From the NCBI GenBank assembly GCA_964478195.1, contig CAYZGW010000003.1, forward strand, positions 1 to 64,000: DNA of 64,000 nucleotides. Reading direction: 5' to 3'. The position numbers were made by a program, and so were the translations under genes. Source of the DNA: JAJZCD01 sp964478195 (lineage in GTDB: Bacteria > Patescibacteriota > Saccharimonadia > Saccharimonadales > UBA4665). Shown piece by piece: positions 33,241-41,783 of this stretch (positions within the stretch are counted from its first letter, which is position 1; every line of letters begins with the position of its first letter). The notes beneath the pieces were generated by a model. That model was not told where the DNA came from and searched no databases. It worked only from the letters and a program-made list of their open reading frames with translations.

Positions 33241-33600
33241 ATGCAAGATTTTACGCCAGTAGATACTGTGCTAGAACTAAAAACTGAGGATCGTGTCGCC
33301 GGCATCGGAGCGGTTGTGGAGCCGGGTGATACCGTCACATGCCACTACACTGGAGCGATTGCAAAAACAGGAGAGGTCTTTCAGACGTCGCATGATTTTG
33401 GTAAACCCATCAGCTTCCCTTTGAATGGAGTTATTGAGGGCTGGACGAAGGGCGTACCTGGCATGAAAGTTGGTGGTACTCGCCGCTTGCTTATTCCGGC
33501 TGCTATGGCATATGGTAGTCGCCCGCCATACGGTTCGGGTATCCCGGCGGATGCTGACCTAGTATTTGATATTGAACTCGTTGCTGTAGAAGGCAAATAG
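33241..33600 (+). CDS. Cytoplasmic FKBP-type peptidyl-prolyl isomerase
   Basis: A 119-residue single-domain FKBP without a signal: TCHYTGAIAKTGEVFQTS near 31, the Gly/Trp core VIEGWTKGVPGMKVGGTRR near 64 and IPAAMAYGSRPPYGSGIP near 85. It is close enough to the preceding anchored gene to be a tandem paralogue pair, with one copy for exported and one for cytoplasmic substrates. A GGAG-containing ribosome site (AGGAGATAGACAT) precedes ATG. Confidence 0.93.
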   Translation: MQDFTPVDTVLELKTEDRVAGIGAVVEPGDTVTCHYTGAIAKTGEVFQTSHDFGKPISFPLNGVIEGWTKGVPGMKVGGTRRLLIPAAMAYGSRPPYGSGIPADADLVFDIELVAVEGK

Positions 33601-33637
33601 GCCGCTTTCGTACTAAAAAACACTACATATAGCGCTC

Positions 33638-33667
33638 TTGACGATTACGCTTACGCTAATCTATACT
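33638..33667 (+). promoter_or_regulatory. Promoter of the grx-trxB pair
   Basis: TTGACG (33638-33643), an 18-base spacer and TATACT (33662-33667). The predicted start near 33674 leaves a leader of about 75 bases with a GGAGGG-like ribosome site (33736 region) before the glutaredoxin ATG. Confidence 0.6.
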
Positions 33668-33748
33668 GATGTGTACGACTGGGGTGCTTTAAAAAACAAA
33701 CACACCTTAAGCCTAAAAACCAAATGAGCCAGTGGAGGGTTCTGTATC

Positions 33749-33997
33749 ATGGTCAAAAATATCACTATCTTTACAACGACAACTTGTGCGTACTGCCCAA
33801 TGGTCAAAAAATACCTCGGTGCCAAGGGGCTCGCCTATGACGAAGTGAACCTTGACCAGAATCCGGAGCGCCAGCAGGAGGCTTTAGCACTTTCTGGCGC
33901 ACTGACGGTGCCAGTTACGGTTGTTACTAAGCATGACGACAGTCAGGAAGTAATTGTGGGCTACAATTTGTCTCGCCTAGCTCCGGCTGTGGCGTAA
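33749..33997 (+). CDS. Glutaredoxin-like (NrdH-type) redox protein
   Basis: An 82-residue thioredoxin-fold protein with the active site TTTTCAYCPM (C13, C16), cis-Pro in LTVPVTVVTK near 52, and a C-terminal NLSRL helix. CxYC with following Pro is typical of glutaredoxin/NrdH-type proteins. It lies 47 bases before thioredoxin reductase, the enzyme that recycles NrdH-type redoxins, so it probably accepts electrons from TrxB and donates them to ribonucleotide reductase or other targets. Confidence 0.9.
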   Translation: MVKNITIFTTTTCAYCPMVKKYLGAKGLAYDEVNLDQNPERQQEALALSGALTVPVTVVTKHDDSQEVIVGYNLSRLAPAVA

Positions 33998-34044
33998 AAT
34001 ACGTGATAGACGTGGATACTCACACCATTATAAGTAAGGAATAT

Positions 34045-35004
34045 ATGACAGAAACCACAGAACCCTCTAAGCACGACGTTATTATCATTGGCGCTGGTCC
34101 CGCTGCACTCAGTGCCGCCATTTATACCACGCGCGAAGATATTGATACGCTGTTGTTTGAGCGTGGAGTACCCGGAGGCCTTGCGGCTATCACTGACTGG
34201 GTAGATAACTATCCCGGTTTTCCAGAAGGTGTAGCAGGGCTTGATTTAGCGGCCAACTTACAGAAGCAGGCGGAACGGTTCGGTGCCGTTATTGAGCTTG
34301 GTGAAGTGTTGAAACTTCACGACGAGGGCGAGTGGAAGCGGCTGGAAACGACAAGTGGTGATATGCTGGCCCGGGCAGTCTTGATCGCCACCGGCAGTGA
34401 TTATAAAAAGGTTGGTGTGCCGGGCGAGGCTGAATACTACGCCCGTGGCGTCCACTACTGTGCTACCTGTGACGGCGCATTTTACCGTGATAAGAGGCTG
34501 GTGCTGGTTGGTGGTGGCAACTCGGCAGTGCAGGAAGCGATGTTCCTTACTCGCTTTGCAAGCCATATCGATCTACTGGTTCGCAGCAGCATCAAAGCAA
34601 GTGATGTGTTGCAACGTGAACTTCAAAAGTTTATTGACATGGGCAAGGTAACGGTGCATCTAAACACGTCTACTGATGAGATTGTTGGCGAAGACAGTAA
34701 AGTTACCAAAGTTATCGGCACTACCAATGGACAAAAGGTTGAATTTCCAACTGATGGCGTGTTTGTGTTTGTCGGCCTTAAACCTAACAGCGAATTCTTA
34801 GAAGGTAGCGGCATAGAAATGGACCACGTACATCTAGTGAAATCAGACAATAACCTGCAGACGAATATGAAGGGTGTGTTCGTTGCCGGAGATATTCGCA
34901 GTGGCGCCACCATGCAGATTGCTAGTGCTGCCGGTGAGGGTGCAACTGCTGCGCTCAAAATCCGCGAATACCTCGAAGGCCACGAGCATTCTGTTCAGAA
35001 TTAA
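34045..35004 (+). CDS. trxB: Thioredoxin reductase
   Basis: A 319-residue flavoprotein: FAD motif GAGPA at 16-20, the redox centre CATC (C139, C142) and the NAD(P)H motif LVGGGNSAVQEA near 154, then GVFVAGDIRSG near 284. It reduces thioredoxin- or glutaredoxin-like proteins with NADPH. The frame opens at GTG 34003, but the ATG at 34045 has AAGGA upstream and begins at the domain start, so it is preferred. The usual PGGQ near the FAD site reads PGGL here, a small variant. Its 3' end overlaps the convergent FNR-like gene by four bases. Confidence 0.94.
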   Translation: MTETTEPSKHDVIIIGAGPAALSAAIYTTREDIDTLLFERGVPGGLAAITDWVDNYPGFPEGVAGLDLAANLQKQAERFGAVIELGEVLKLHDEGEWKRLETTSGDMLARAVLIATGSDYKKVGVPGEAEYYARGVHYCATCDGAFYRDKRLVLVGGGNSAVQEAMFLTRFASHIDLLVRSSIKASDVLQRELQKFIDMGKVTVHLNTSTDEIVGEDSKVTKVIGTTNGQKVEFPTDGVFVFVGLKPNSEFLEGSGIEMDHVHLVKSDNNLQTNMKGVFVAGDIRSGATMQIASAAGEGATAALKIREYLEGHEHSVQN

Positions 35005-35672
35005 AGCTCGGTATACCCATCAAAATAATCAAACGCAATGCGTGCGTGCTCAACGCCTAAGGTGTTTAAGCTACTGCGCAGACCTTCTACGAATCGTTGG
35101 CTGCCCGAAAGATACAACAGCGCATCTGGGGGAGTACTGCCTATGATCTCTGATGCCATTATATGATTTGGCGAGATAGCTACGCCAGTAAACGCTAGCG
35201 GGTAGGCACTGATGATCTCTCTGAAAATTTGCTCTCGTTGGGTGCGCAGGCCATAAAACAAAAAGACCTGTCGTTCCTCACGGACACTGAGTAGGTGTTC
35301 CAACATGCTCACAAACGAGGCGATACCAATGCCACCGGCCACGAATACGAGTGGTATGTTCGGATTTTTGGGTAGCACAAGATCGCCCATAGCATCGGCC
35401 AACTGCGCCGAATCACCAGGCTGCAATGCTTGCAGGCGGTGTTTATATGGCGTTTGCAGCGTAAAATGTTTTAGAACAAAACTAACCAACGGTTGACCTG
35501 GTAAAGAGGTGAGGCTAAAAACGCGTGAGCTACCGCGAGGGTCACCTGTGATCTCTGATAGCTGCAAACTTGCATATTGTCCAGGCACAAAATCAATTGG
35601 CCTTTCGGGTCTAAAAAAATACTGCCAAATGCCTGGCGCTAGCTCGGCCCTCTGCTCAAAAAACACCTTCAT
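35001..35672 (-). CDS. FNR-like NAD(P)H oxidoreductase
   Basis: A 223-residue ferredoxin-NADP reductase-like protein: an FAD beta-barrel (about 1-95; FVPGQYASLQL and RVFSLTS) and an NAD(P)-binding domain (about 100-223; VFVAGGIGIASFVSML near 106). The iron-sulphur domain of longer reductases is missing, so an external electron partner is expected. The frame opens at 35696, but the -10 TACACT on the minus strand lies six bases before the ATG at 35672, which supports that start and a leaderless mRNA. Confidence 0.85.
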   Translation of the reverse strand: MKVFFEQRAELAPGIWQYFFRPERPIDFVPGQYASLQLSEITGDPRGSSRVFSLTSLPGQPLVSFVLKHFTLQTPYKHRLQALQPGDSAQLADAMGDLVLPKNPNIPLVFVAGGIGIASFVSMLEHLLSVREERQVFLFYGLRTQREQIFREIISAYPLAFTGVAISPNHIMASEIIGSTPPDALLYLSGSQRFVEGLRSSLNTLGVEHARIAFDYFDGYTEL

Positions 35673-35759
35673 AACTATAGTGTATCTTACAAACAACTGT
35701 TTTTAATGAAGTAAATACGCAACAATCCAAAGAAGTAACTCGCTAGTTTTAACTATGTT

Positions 35760-35777
35760 TGGGAGGTCTGTCCTCCC
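35760..35777. terminator. Short GC hairpin between FNR-like and GDPD genes
   Basis: GGGAGG and CCTCCC pair around a five-base loop. It lies downstream of the leftward GDPD gene, on the side where its transcript would end. No T-run on the minus strand follows, so it is weak evidence for termination. Confidence 0.35.
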
Positions 35778-35808
35778 AGGCAAATTGTTACTAGCAGATT
35801 TGGGTAGG

Positions 35809-36474
35809 CTATTTCTTGAAGCGATCAGGGTAGTCGGTGATGACGCCGTAAAGATAGGGCTGCCATTTATATGCCAGCTTTGGATTGTTTAGGCTGTAGG
35901 GGCTAATTTGGTAGCCCTTTGCATACATCATCTTTAGAAAGCCTTGCCATAGCCATAACGAGCGCATGCTAATGCGCTTAGTGTTAATTTCACGTGCCCG
36001 CAAAGTAGCCCGTATACCAGACCAGCGTTCAATAACTACGAGCTCAATATCAGGAAGCACTTGATGGACGGTGCGTAAAATAGCTTGGTCAAAGGAGCAG
36101 ATAGACATGGCATGTATGGGTCGCCCCTTAGCAATCTCTGCGGTGATCAGTCGTATGATAGGGGCGGTAGGCTCATGGGGCTTTATTTCGATAAGTAAGT
36201 GCGTCTTATGGTTTACAAATTGCAGCAGCGCCTTGAAGGTGAGCAAGTCTGGTTTGTGCTTTTGTAGCTCGGCAAATGTATGGTCAGCAACAATCAATTT
36301 GTTGCCCGCTGGATCGGTGAGGTCGGGGTTGTGATGTACTACCACAACGTCATCTTTGGTAACACGCAGGTCAAATTCGATTTCGTCGACATGGTGCTCA
36401 AGCGCCTTCTTGAATGCTCGCAAGGTATTTTCCGGGGCTAGCCCCTTGGCGCCGCGGTGGCCGATTATTTTCAT
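35809..36474 (-). CDS. Glycerophosphodiester phosphodiesterase
   Basis: A 221-residue GDPD-family TIM barrel: it starts IIGHRGAKGLAPENTLRAF, with catalytic HR near 6, EFDLRVTKDDVVVVHH near 31 and LIEIKPHEP near 85, all parts of the metal-bound active site. It releases glycerol 3-phosphate from deacylated phospholipids; it may recycle host or own lipids. The longer frame to 36561 adds a poor N-terminus; the ATG at 36474 with TACACT eleven bases upstream is chosen. Confidence 0.9.
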   Translation of the reverse strand: MKIIGHRGAKGLAPENTLRAFKKALEHHVDEIEFDLRVTKDDVVVVHHNPDLTDPAGNKLIVADHTFAELQKHKPDLLTFKALLQFVNHKTHLLIEIKPHEPTAPIIRLITAEIAKGRPIHAMSICSFDQAILRTVHQVLPDIELVVIERWSGIRATLRAREINTKRISMRSLWLWQGFLKMMYAKGYQISPYSLNNPKLAYKWQPYLYGVITDYPDRFKK

Positions 36475-36592
36475 AGCTAGTAGGTAGTGTACAATACTAG
36501 CGTAATAGTGTTCCAGATAAAAGTCGCAAATAAGTATAAGCGATTTATTGGATGGTTCCATAAGTCTAATCTTGAAATAAGAGGAGAAACAG

Positions 36593-37126
36593 ATGGCAGA
36601 TTTTAATGTAGTGCTTACGCCCGGTGACTATCAGAGCGGCACCGTTAATACGGTAGTGGAAATCCCACAAGGTAGTTTCCTAAAAATTGAGTGGGACCGC
36701 GGCCGCGCTGCTTTTATGCTGGACCGCGTAGAACCGAGCATCTATGCTAAGCCGGTCAATTACGGCTTTATCCCGCAGACACTTGACGAGGACGGCGACG
36801 AGCTAGATACGCTGATCGTCTGTGACGCGCCAATTCCAACCGGCGTATGGCTAGAAGCACGTATCATTGGCGTACTAAACTTTGTTGATGACGGTGAGGC
36901 TGACCACAAGATCGTGTTGGTTCCGGCAGATGATCGCAACACGGGTGATCGCATTAAAACCCTCGATGACCTAGGTGAGCGTTGGAAACAAATGGTTGCC
37001 GAGCACTTTAGTCACTATAAAGACCTCAAGAAACCCGGCACGACAGTGGTTGAGGGGTGGGGTGACATCGAAGCTGCCAAGGCGATTGTTGCTGAAAGCA
37101 TCGAGCGCTGGAATAACCGCAAATAA
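36593..37126 (+). CDS. ppa: Inorganic pyrophosphatase
   Basis: A 177-residue class I pyrophosphatase: ANYGFIP-like VNYGFIPQTL near 55, the metal cluster DEDGDELDTLIV near 67 and DDRNTGDRI near 118. It hydrolyses PPi to phosphate and drives biosynthetic reactions forward. The ATG has a strong AGAGGAG ribosome site. A Nudix gene begins 23 bases downstream, probably in the same transcript. Confidence 0.95.
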   Translation: MADFNVVLTPGDYQSGTVNTVVEIPQGSFLKIEWDRGRAAFMLDRVEPSIYAKPVNYGFIPQTLDEDGDELDTLIVCDAPIPTGVWLEARIIGVLNFVDDGEADHKIVLVPADDRNTGDRIKTLDDLGERWKQMVAEHFSHYKDLKKPGTTVVEGWGDIEAAKAIVAESIERWNNRK

Positions 37127-37149
37127 CCTTACTTAGGAAACAGACCGTT

Positions 37150-37578
37150 GTGGACACTATAAAAAAGCTGATTGTCGTTAAGGCGCTGGTTTTTAACACA
37201 GAGGGCGAAGTACTTTTGGTACAACGTGGTGAGAATGCTCCGCGTCGGCCTTTGCAGTGGGACCTGCCAGGTGGCTTTATGGACGATGACGATGAGTCGT
37301 ACCAACACGCATGTCTGCGGGAGGTACAGGAAGAGACTGGTCTACGCCTAAAGGAGAATCATCTGGAGCTAGCATTTACCGAGAGTAAACATGGGGATTT
37401 CCACGGTGCGGTGACCGATGTTTCCTGGCTGTACTTTACAGGCACTGCCGCAGAAGGTAGGGTCAAGCTAAGCTACGAGCACAACGCATTTGAATGGGTT
37501 ATACTTACTAAAGCGCAACAGATGATAACTTATGATACCCAGCTCCGGGCACTTGCTTATGTGGCCGAGCTACGATAG
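37150..37578 (+). CDS. Nudix hydrolase with one-residue insertion in the box
   Basis: A 142-residue Nudix protein starting with GTG. The box ESYQHACLREVQEETGL fits Ex7REUxEExGU, but six residues (FMDDDD) rather than five separate the Gly from the Glu, because of an extra Asp. The catalytic helix is intact. It follows the pyrophosphatase gene by 23 bases. Substrate unknown; a house-cleaning role on nucleotides or sugar nucleotides is likely. Confidence 0.83.
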   Translation: MDTIKKLIVVKALVFNTEGEVLLVQRGENAPRRPLQWDLPGGFMDDDDESYQHACLREVQEETGLRLKENHLELAFTESKHGDFHGAVTDVSWLYFTGTAAEGRVKLSYEHNAFEWVILTKAQQMITYDTQLRALAYVAELR

Positions 37579-37634
37579 CTCTAAATCAGTTAGCCTCTTG
37601 TCAAATCAACTTTACATCTGATAATAGCTTACGC

Positions 37635-37662
37635 TACAATGACAAGCGTAAGCAGTATGTAA
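37635..37662 (+). promoter_or_regulatory. gap promoter and shared leader motif
   Basis: TACAAT (37635-37640) is followed six bases later by CGTAAGCAGTATGTAA (37647-37662), which should be the very 5' end of the transcript. An almost identical 16-mer (15 of 16 bases) lies at 42995-43010 before the PfkB-type kinase. Both leaders end with GGGTGG shortly before ATG. Confidence 0.55.
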
Positions 37663-37687
37663 TCTACTAAAAGATAAGGGTGGAAAG

Positions 37688-38704
37688 ATGAAATCACGCA
37701 TAGCAATCAATGGCTTTGGGCGTATCGGCCGCAACGCTTTTAAAATCGCTTTTGCACGCGACGATCTGGAAATCGTTGCTATTAACGACCTAACCGACAC
37801 CAAGACCTTGGCCTATTTGCTTAAGCACGATAGTAACTATGGCAACTACGACCGTGAGGTTTCCTGTGACGACGAAAATATTATTGTTGACGGTCACAAG
37901 GTAAAAGTATTGGCCGAAAAAGACCCGGCTGCGCTGCCTTGGAAGGACCTGGATATCGACGTTGTTATCGAAAGCACCGGCTTCTTTACTGATAAAGAGG
38001 GTGCCAGCAAGCACATTACGGCTGGCGCAAAACGCGTAGTCATCTCTGGCCCAACTAAGAGCGACGGCGTAGACACCATTGTGCTGGGTGCAAACGACGA
38101 CAAACTCGAAGGCGCTACAGAAGTCGTCAGTAACGCTAGCTGTACCACTAACAGCTTGGGCGCGGTCATGGCAATCTTAGATAGTGAATTTGGTGTAGAA
38201 AAGTCCATGCTAACGACGGTACACAGCTATACCGCTAGCCAGGCAATCCAAGATGCACCTAAAAAGGACCTGCGCGAAGGTCGCAATGGTGCTGAAAACA
38301 TCACGCCAACCACCACCGGCGCAGCTATCGCCGTTACATTAACATTGCCACAGCTCAAGGACAAGTTTGATGGTGTGAGCGTTCGTGTTCCTACTCCTGT
38401 TGTGTCACTTAGCGATGTAACGGCACTCTTAAAGCGTAATACCACTGTAGAAGAGTTAAACGATGTCTTTAAGAGAGCCGCCAAAGAGCCATTTTATCAG
38501 GGTATCTTAGGTGTATCCGACGAGCCGCTAGTGAGCTCTGATTATATTGGCAACAGCCATTCCGGTACAGTTGACCTGCTGCTTACTAAAGTTGTCGATG
38601 GTAACTTGGTAAAAGTTATGGTCTGGTACGATAACGAGTGGGGTTACAGTAATCGTTTGGTCGAAGTAGTAGCTGATACTGGCAAGTTCTTGCACAAGGC
38701 CTAA
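37688..38704 (+). CDS. gap: Glyceraldehyde-3-phosphate dehydrogenase
   Basis: A 338-residue GAPDH. NAD-binding INGFGRIGRNAFK at 7-19, catalytic Cys152 in SNASCTTNSLG, general-base His179 in TTVHSYTASQ, and WYDNEWGYSNRL near the end are all intact. It makes 1,3-bisphosphoglycerate and NADH in lower glycolysis. It has its own promoter and leader motif, and a terminator follows it, so it is transcribed apart from the rpiB-fba genes downstream. Confidence 0.97.
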   Translation: MKSRIAINGFGRIGRNAFKIAFARDDLEIVAINDLTDTKTLAYLLKHDSNYGNYDREVSCDDENIIVDGHKVKVLAEKDPAALPWKDLDIDVVIESTGFFTDKEGASKHITAGAKRVVISGPTKSDGVDTIVLGANDDKLEGATEVVSNASCTTNSLGAVMAILDSEFGVEKSMLTTVHSYTASQAIQDAPKKDLREGRNGAENITPTTTGAAIAVTLTLPQLKDKFDGVSVRVPTPVVSLSDVTALLKRNTTVEELNDVFKRAAKEPFYQGILGVSDEPLVSSDYIGNSHSGTVDLLLTKVVDGNLVKVMVWYDNEWGYSNRLVEVVADTGKFLHKA

Positions 38705-38719
38705 GCCTAGACTGCATAG

Positions 38720-38765
38720 ATAGCTTCTCCCAAAGGATAACCACCTTACGGAGGAGCTATTTTAT
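38720..38765 (+). terminator. Intrinsic terminator after gap
   Basis: ATAGCTTCTCC (38720-38730) pairs with GGAGGAGCTAT (38750-38760), with one G-T pair, and is followed by TTTTAT-type sequence. The loop is 19 bases. Confidence 0.65.
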
Positions 38766-38853
38766 ATGGCAAGACACACTCTGTTACAGCAAGTTTCGGG
38801 AAGTTCGTGATTCGCGAAACCGCTTGTGCTACACTAGACTTCAAAGGGGACGT

Positions 38854-39300
38854 ATGAAGATACATTTGGGCGCCGATCATAACGGGTTTGAGCGGAAAAG
38901 GGAGCTAACAGAATATTTGCAGCGTTCCGGTTATGAGGTGGTTGATGCGAGCAATGAACAGTTGGACCCTGAAGACGATTTTCCGCAGTTTGCATCTCGT
39001 GTAGTCAATGCCATGCGTGCTGAAGGTAGTGAAGCCCGAGGCATACTGCTCTGTGGCAGCGGTCAGGGTATATGTATGGCGGCTAACCGCTTCAAAGGCA
39101 TCCGTGCAGCGCTGGCGTCTGACCAAGAAGATGCCCGTTCAGCTCGCAATGATGATGATAGCAACGTGCTTTGTCTGAGTGCGCGCTATCTTGATTTCGA
39201 TACCACTATCGGCATTGTGCATACTTGGCTGATGACGCCGTTTGCCGGTGCCACGCGCTTTAAGCGCCGCATAACACAACTTGATGAGCTGGAGGGGTGA
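38854..39300 (+). CDS. rpiB: RpiB/LacAB-family sugar-phosphate isomerase
   Basis: A 148-residue RpiB-type isomerase: LGADHNGFERK at 4-14, ASNEQLDPEDDFPQFA near 37 and LCGSGQGICMAANRFKGIRAA near 65 (the catalytic Cys position). It interconverts ribose 5-phosphate and ribulose 5-phosphate. The frame opens at 38824, but the ATG at 38854 has GGGGAC upstream and matches the family start; a TGn-extended TACACT lies about 25 bases upstream. It heads the pentose-phosphate/aldolase operon. Confidence 0.9.
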   Translation: MKIHLGADHNGFERKRELTEYLQRSGYEVVDASNEQLDPEDDFPQFASRVVNAMRAEGSEARGILLCGSGQGICMAANRFKGIRAALASDQEDARSARNDDDSNVLCLSARYLDFDTTIGIVHTWLMTPFAGATRFKRRITQLDELEG

Positions 39301-39313
39301 GAGGTTCTGACGT

Positions 39314-39949
39314 ATGACTGCCACTATCTGCCCAACCATCACGACTGACGACCCTGCTGTTTATAAGCAGCAGATTGAGCAAACGCTCTCCTATGCACAT
39401 CGTATCCATATTGATCTGGCTGATGGCATGTTTACGCGCAACCGGCTAACCGAGATTGAAGATGTCTGGTGGCCGGGCGGTGTACGGGCCGACTTGCATG
39501 TGATGTATGCGCGCCCATTTGAGCATATGGAAGCACTGCTTGCGCTCCGGCCACAACTGATTATTGTGCATGCTGAGGCAGAGGGTGATTTTATGGAGTT
39601 TGCTACTGCAGCTCATCACTATGGCATCGAAGTTGGTGTAGCACTACTGCCAGAAACGCCGGTCGATGCGATTCAACCAGCACTTGAAGTAATTGATCAT
39701 GTATTAATTTTTTCGGGTAACCTGGGACATTTTGGTGGACATGCTGACATGGGATTGCTTGGCAAAGTACAACAGCTGAAAAACCTAAAGTCGCGCCTGG
39801 AAATCGGATGGGACGGTGGTGTGAACGATAAAAACGTCAGGCTGCTGGCTATGGGCGGGGTTGACGTTTTAAACGCCGGCGGTTTCCTACATGGTGCCAT
39901 GGCACCCGGAACAGCTTATGCTACACTAAAAGCAGCAATTGAGGGCTAA
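39314..39949 (+). CDS. Ribulose-phosphate 3-epimerase-like protein
   Basis: A 211-residue TIM barrel: HRIHIDLADGMFTRN near 28 (catalytic Asp and metal-binding His in epimerases), LHVMYARPFEHM near 61, HAEAEG near 84 and WDGGVNDKNVRLLAMGGVDVLNAGGFL near 160. These match RPE-family enzymes, but the usual VMTVNPGFGGQ loop is replaced by LIFSGNLGHFGGHADMG, so it is a divergent member and substrate may differ. It lies 13 bases after rpiB and seven bases before the transketolase genes, which supports a pentose-phosphate role. Confidence 0.8.
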   Translation: MTATICPTITTDDPAVYKQQIEQTLSYAHRIHIDLADGMFTRNRLTEIEDVWWPGGVRADLHVMYARPFEHMEALLALRPQLIIVHAEAEGDFMEFATAAHHYGIEVGVALLPETPVDAIQPALEVIDHVLIFSGNLGHFGGHADMGLLGKVQQLKNLKSRLEIGWDGGVNDKNVRLLAMGGVDVLNAGGFLHGAMAPGTAYATLKAAIEG

Positions 39950-39955
39950 TCTGGT

Positions 39956-40813
39956 ATGACACAAACACATTCTTTAAAGCAGTTGGAGCAAAAAGCCAAC
40001 ACCATTCGTGAGGACATTATTCGGATGCTGGAGCATGCAGGTAGCGGTCATAGCGCCGGTCCTTTAGGGCTTACAGATGTGTTTACGGCACTGTATTTTG
40101 AAGTAATGAAGTACGATCCCAAGCGACCTGATTGGGATGAACGCGATATTTTACTACTTAGTAACGGCCATTGTGTGCCAGTGCAGTACGCCACTATGGC
40201 CGAGGCTGGCTATTTTCCCAAAAAGGAGTTATTGACGCTGCGCAAACTCGGTAGTCGTTTGCAAGGACACCCAGAACGCACTAAGCTGCCGGGGCTTGAA
40301 AACACCAGCGGCCCCTTGGGCTGTGGTCTGAGCCAAGCGGCCGGTATGGCCTTGGGCTTGCGTATGGACAAGCAGTTGCACCGCCATGTCTATGTAGTGA
40401 CCGGTGACGGTGAATTGGATGAGGGCAATGTTTGGGAAGCTATTATGCTCATTGGCAAGTACAAGCTCAACAACATAACCGCAATTGTAGATCGCAACAA
40501 TATTCAAATTGACGGTCCGACCGAAACCGTGATGCCGCTGGAAGACCTGAAGAAGAAATGGGAAAGTTTTGGTTGGCATGCGATAGAAATTGATGGCAAT
40601 GATATTGAAGCGGTTATTGATGCTTGCGCTATGGCCAAAGCGATTACTGAAAGGCCAGTAGTGTTGCTGGCTTATACCATTCCTGGCAAGGGCGTAGACT
40701 TTATGGAAGGCGACTTCCATTGGCACGGTGCGCCGCCAAATCACGAGCAGGCCATCAAGGCATTGCATCAGCTACGAACCCTGGGTGGCAAGATTCGGAG
40801 TGAACATGAATAA
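39956..40813 (+). CDS. Transketolase, N-terminal (thiamine-diphosphate-binding) subunit
   Basis: A 285-residue protein equal to the first half of transketolase: GHSAGPLGLTDVFTALYFE near 31, the ThDP motif VTGDGELDEGNVWEA near 147 ending in DRNNIQIDG near 179. The partner half overlaps it by eight bases, so this is a genuine split enzyme of the kind common in CPR bacteria and archaea rather than a frameshift. Together the halves move two-carbon units between sugar phosphates. Confidence 0.94.
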   Translation: MTQTHSLKQLEQKANTIREDIIRMLEHAGSGHSAGPLGLTDVFTALYFEVMKYDPKRPDWDERDILLLSNGHCVPVQYATMAEAGYFPKKELLTLRKLGSRLQGHPERTKLPGLENTSGPLGCGLSQAAGMALGLRMDKQLHRHVYVVTGDGELDEGNVWEAIMLIGKYKLNNITAIVDRNNIQIDGPTETVMPLEDLKKKWESFGWHAIEIDGNDIEAVIDACAMAKAITERPVVLLAYTIPGKGVDFMEGDFHWHGAPPNHEQAIKALHQLRTLGGKIRSEHE

Positions 40814-41783
40814 TTTATATTTGAGTGATATAACTGCCAAGGATTTAGCAAGTGAGCCCATCCGCAAAGGCTTTGGCCGGGGTCTCAAAAAGGCTGGCGA
40901 ACTAGACGTAAATGTAGTGGCGGCTTGCGCTGACCTAACTGATAGCACGCAGATGAGCCTCTTTCGTGATGCGTTTCCCGAGCGGTTCGTAGAAATTGGC
41001 GTCGCCGAACAGAACCTAGTAACGGTAGGTTCTGGCTTGGCTGCTATGGGCAAAATCCCATTTGTCAGCAGTTACGCGGCCTTTAGTCCGGGTCGTAACT
41101 GGGAACAGATTCGTACTACTATATGTTTGAATAATCGACCAGTCAAGGTAGTAGGTAGTCATGCTGGCGTTAGTGTAGGGCCGGATGGTGCCACGCACCA
41201 GATGTTAGAGGATATCGCCCTAATGCGAGTATTACCAAACATGGTAGTGATTGTACCCGGTGATAGCATTGAAGCTGAAAAGGCGACACTGGCTATGGCC
41301 CGTGACGAACGGCCTAACTACCTGAGGTTAGCCCGCGAAGCCACACCTATTATTACCACCGATAAAACGCCATTTGAAATTGGCAAGGCCTATGTGTACA
41401 CGCCGGGCACTGATGTAACTATCGTCGCTACGGGTAGTATGACGTACCAAGCAATGGTGGCCGCAGAGCAACTATTTAAAGATGGAGTCGATGCCGAAGT
41501 GGTGCATGTGCCTACTATCAAGCCCTTGGACGCTGAAACGATTTTAAAAAGTGTTCGTAAAACCGGTTGTGTAGTTACTGCCGAAGAGGGTCAGATTGCG
41601 GGAGGTCTGGGCGGTGTTATCGCTGAACTCTTGGCCGAAGAATACCCGGCGCCCATGCTTCGGATCGGTATGAAGGACCGCTTCGGTGAATCTGGCGAGC
41701 CGAACGAATTACTTGAATATTTTGGACTCGATGCCAAACACATTCGCCTTGCCGCTCATCACATAGTAGAAAGGAAAAAATAA
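40806..41783 (+). CDS. Transketolase, C-terminal (pyrimidine-binding) subunit
   Basis: A 325-residue second half: the pyrimidine-binding Glu region RFVEIGVAEQNLVTVGSGLA near 59, HAGVSVGPDGATHQMLEDIA near 119 and the C-terminal domain TVVTAEEG-like GCVVTAEEGQIAGGLGG near 259. A longer frame opens at 40728 inside the first subunit; ATG 40806 is chosen because the domain starts there. Its stop and the fba start share one base (TAATG), so all four genes are tightly coupled. Confidence 0.94.
   Translation: MNNLYLSDITAKDLASEPIRKGFGRGLKKAGELDVNVVAACADLTDSTQMSLFRDAFPERFVEIGVAEQNLVTVGSGLAAMGKIPFVSSYAAFSPGRNWEQIRTTICLNNRPVKVVGSHAGVSVGPDGATHQMLEDIALMRVLPNMVVIVPGDSIEAEKATLAMARDERPNYLRLAREATPIITTDKTPFEIGKAYVYTPGTDVTIVATGSMTYQAMVAAEQLFKDGVDAEVVHVPTIKPLDAETILKSVRKTGCVVTAEEGQIAGGLGGVIAELLAEEYPAPMLRIGMKDRFGESGEPNELLEYFGLDAKHIRLAAHHIVERKK

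Noticed and set aside
39956..41783. Frameshifted single transketolase gene
   Set aside because: The two parts each begin and end cleanly at the domain border and overlap by eight bases, as in known split transketolases.
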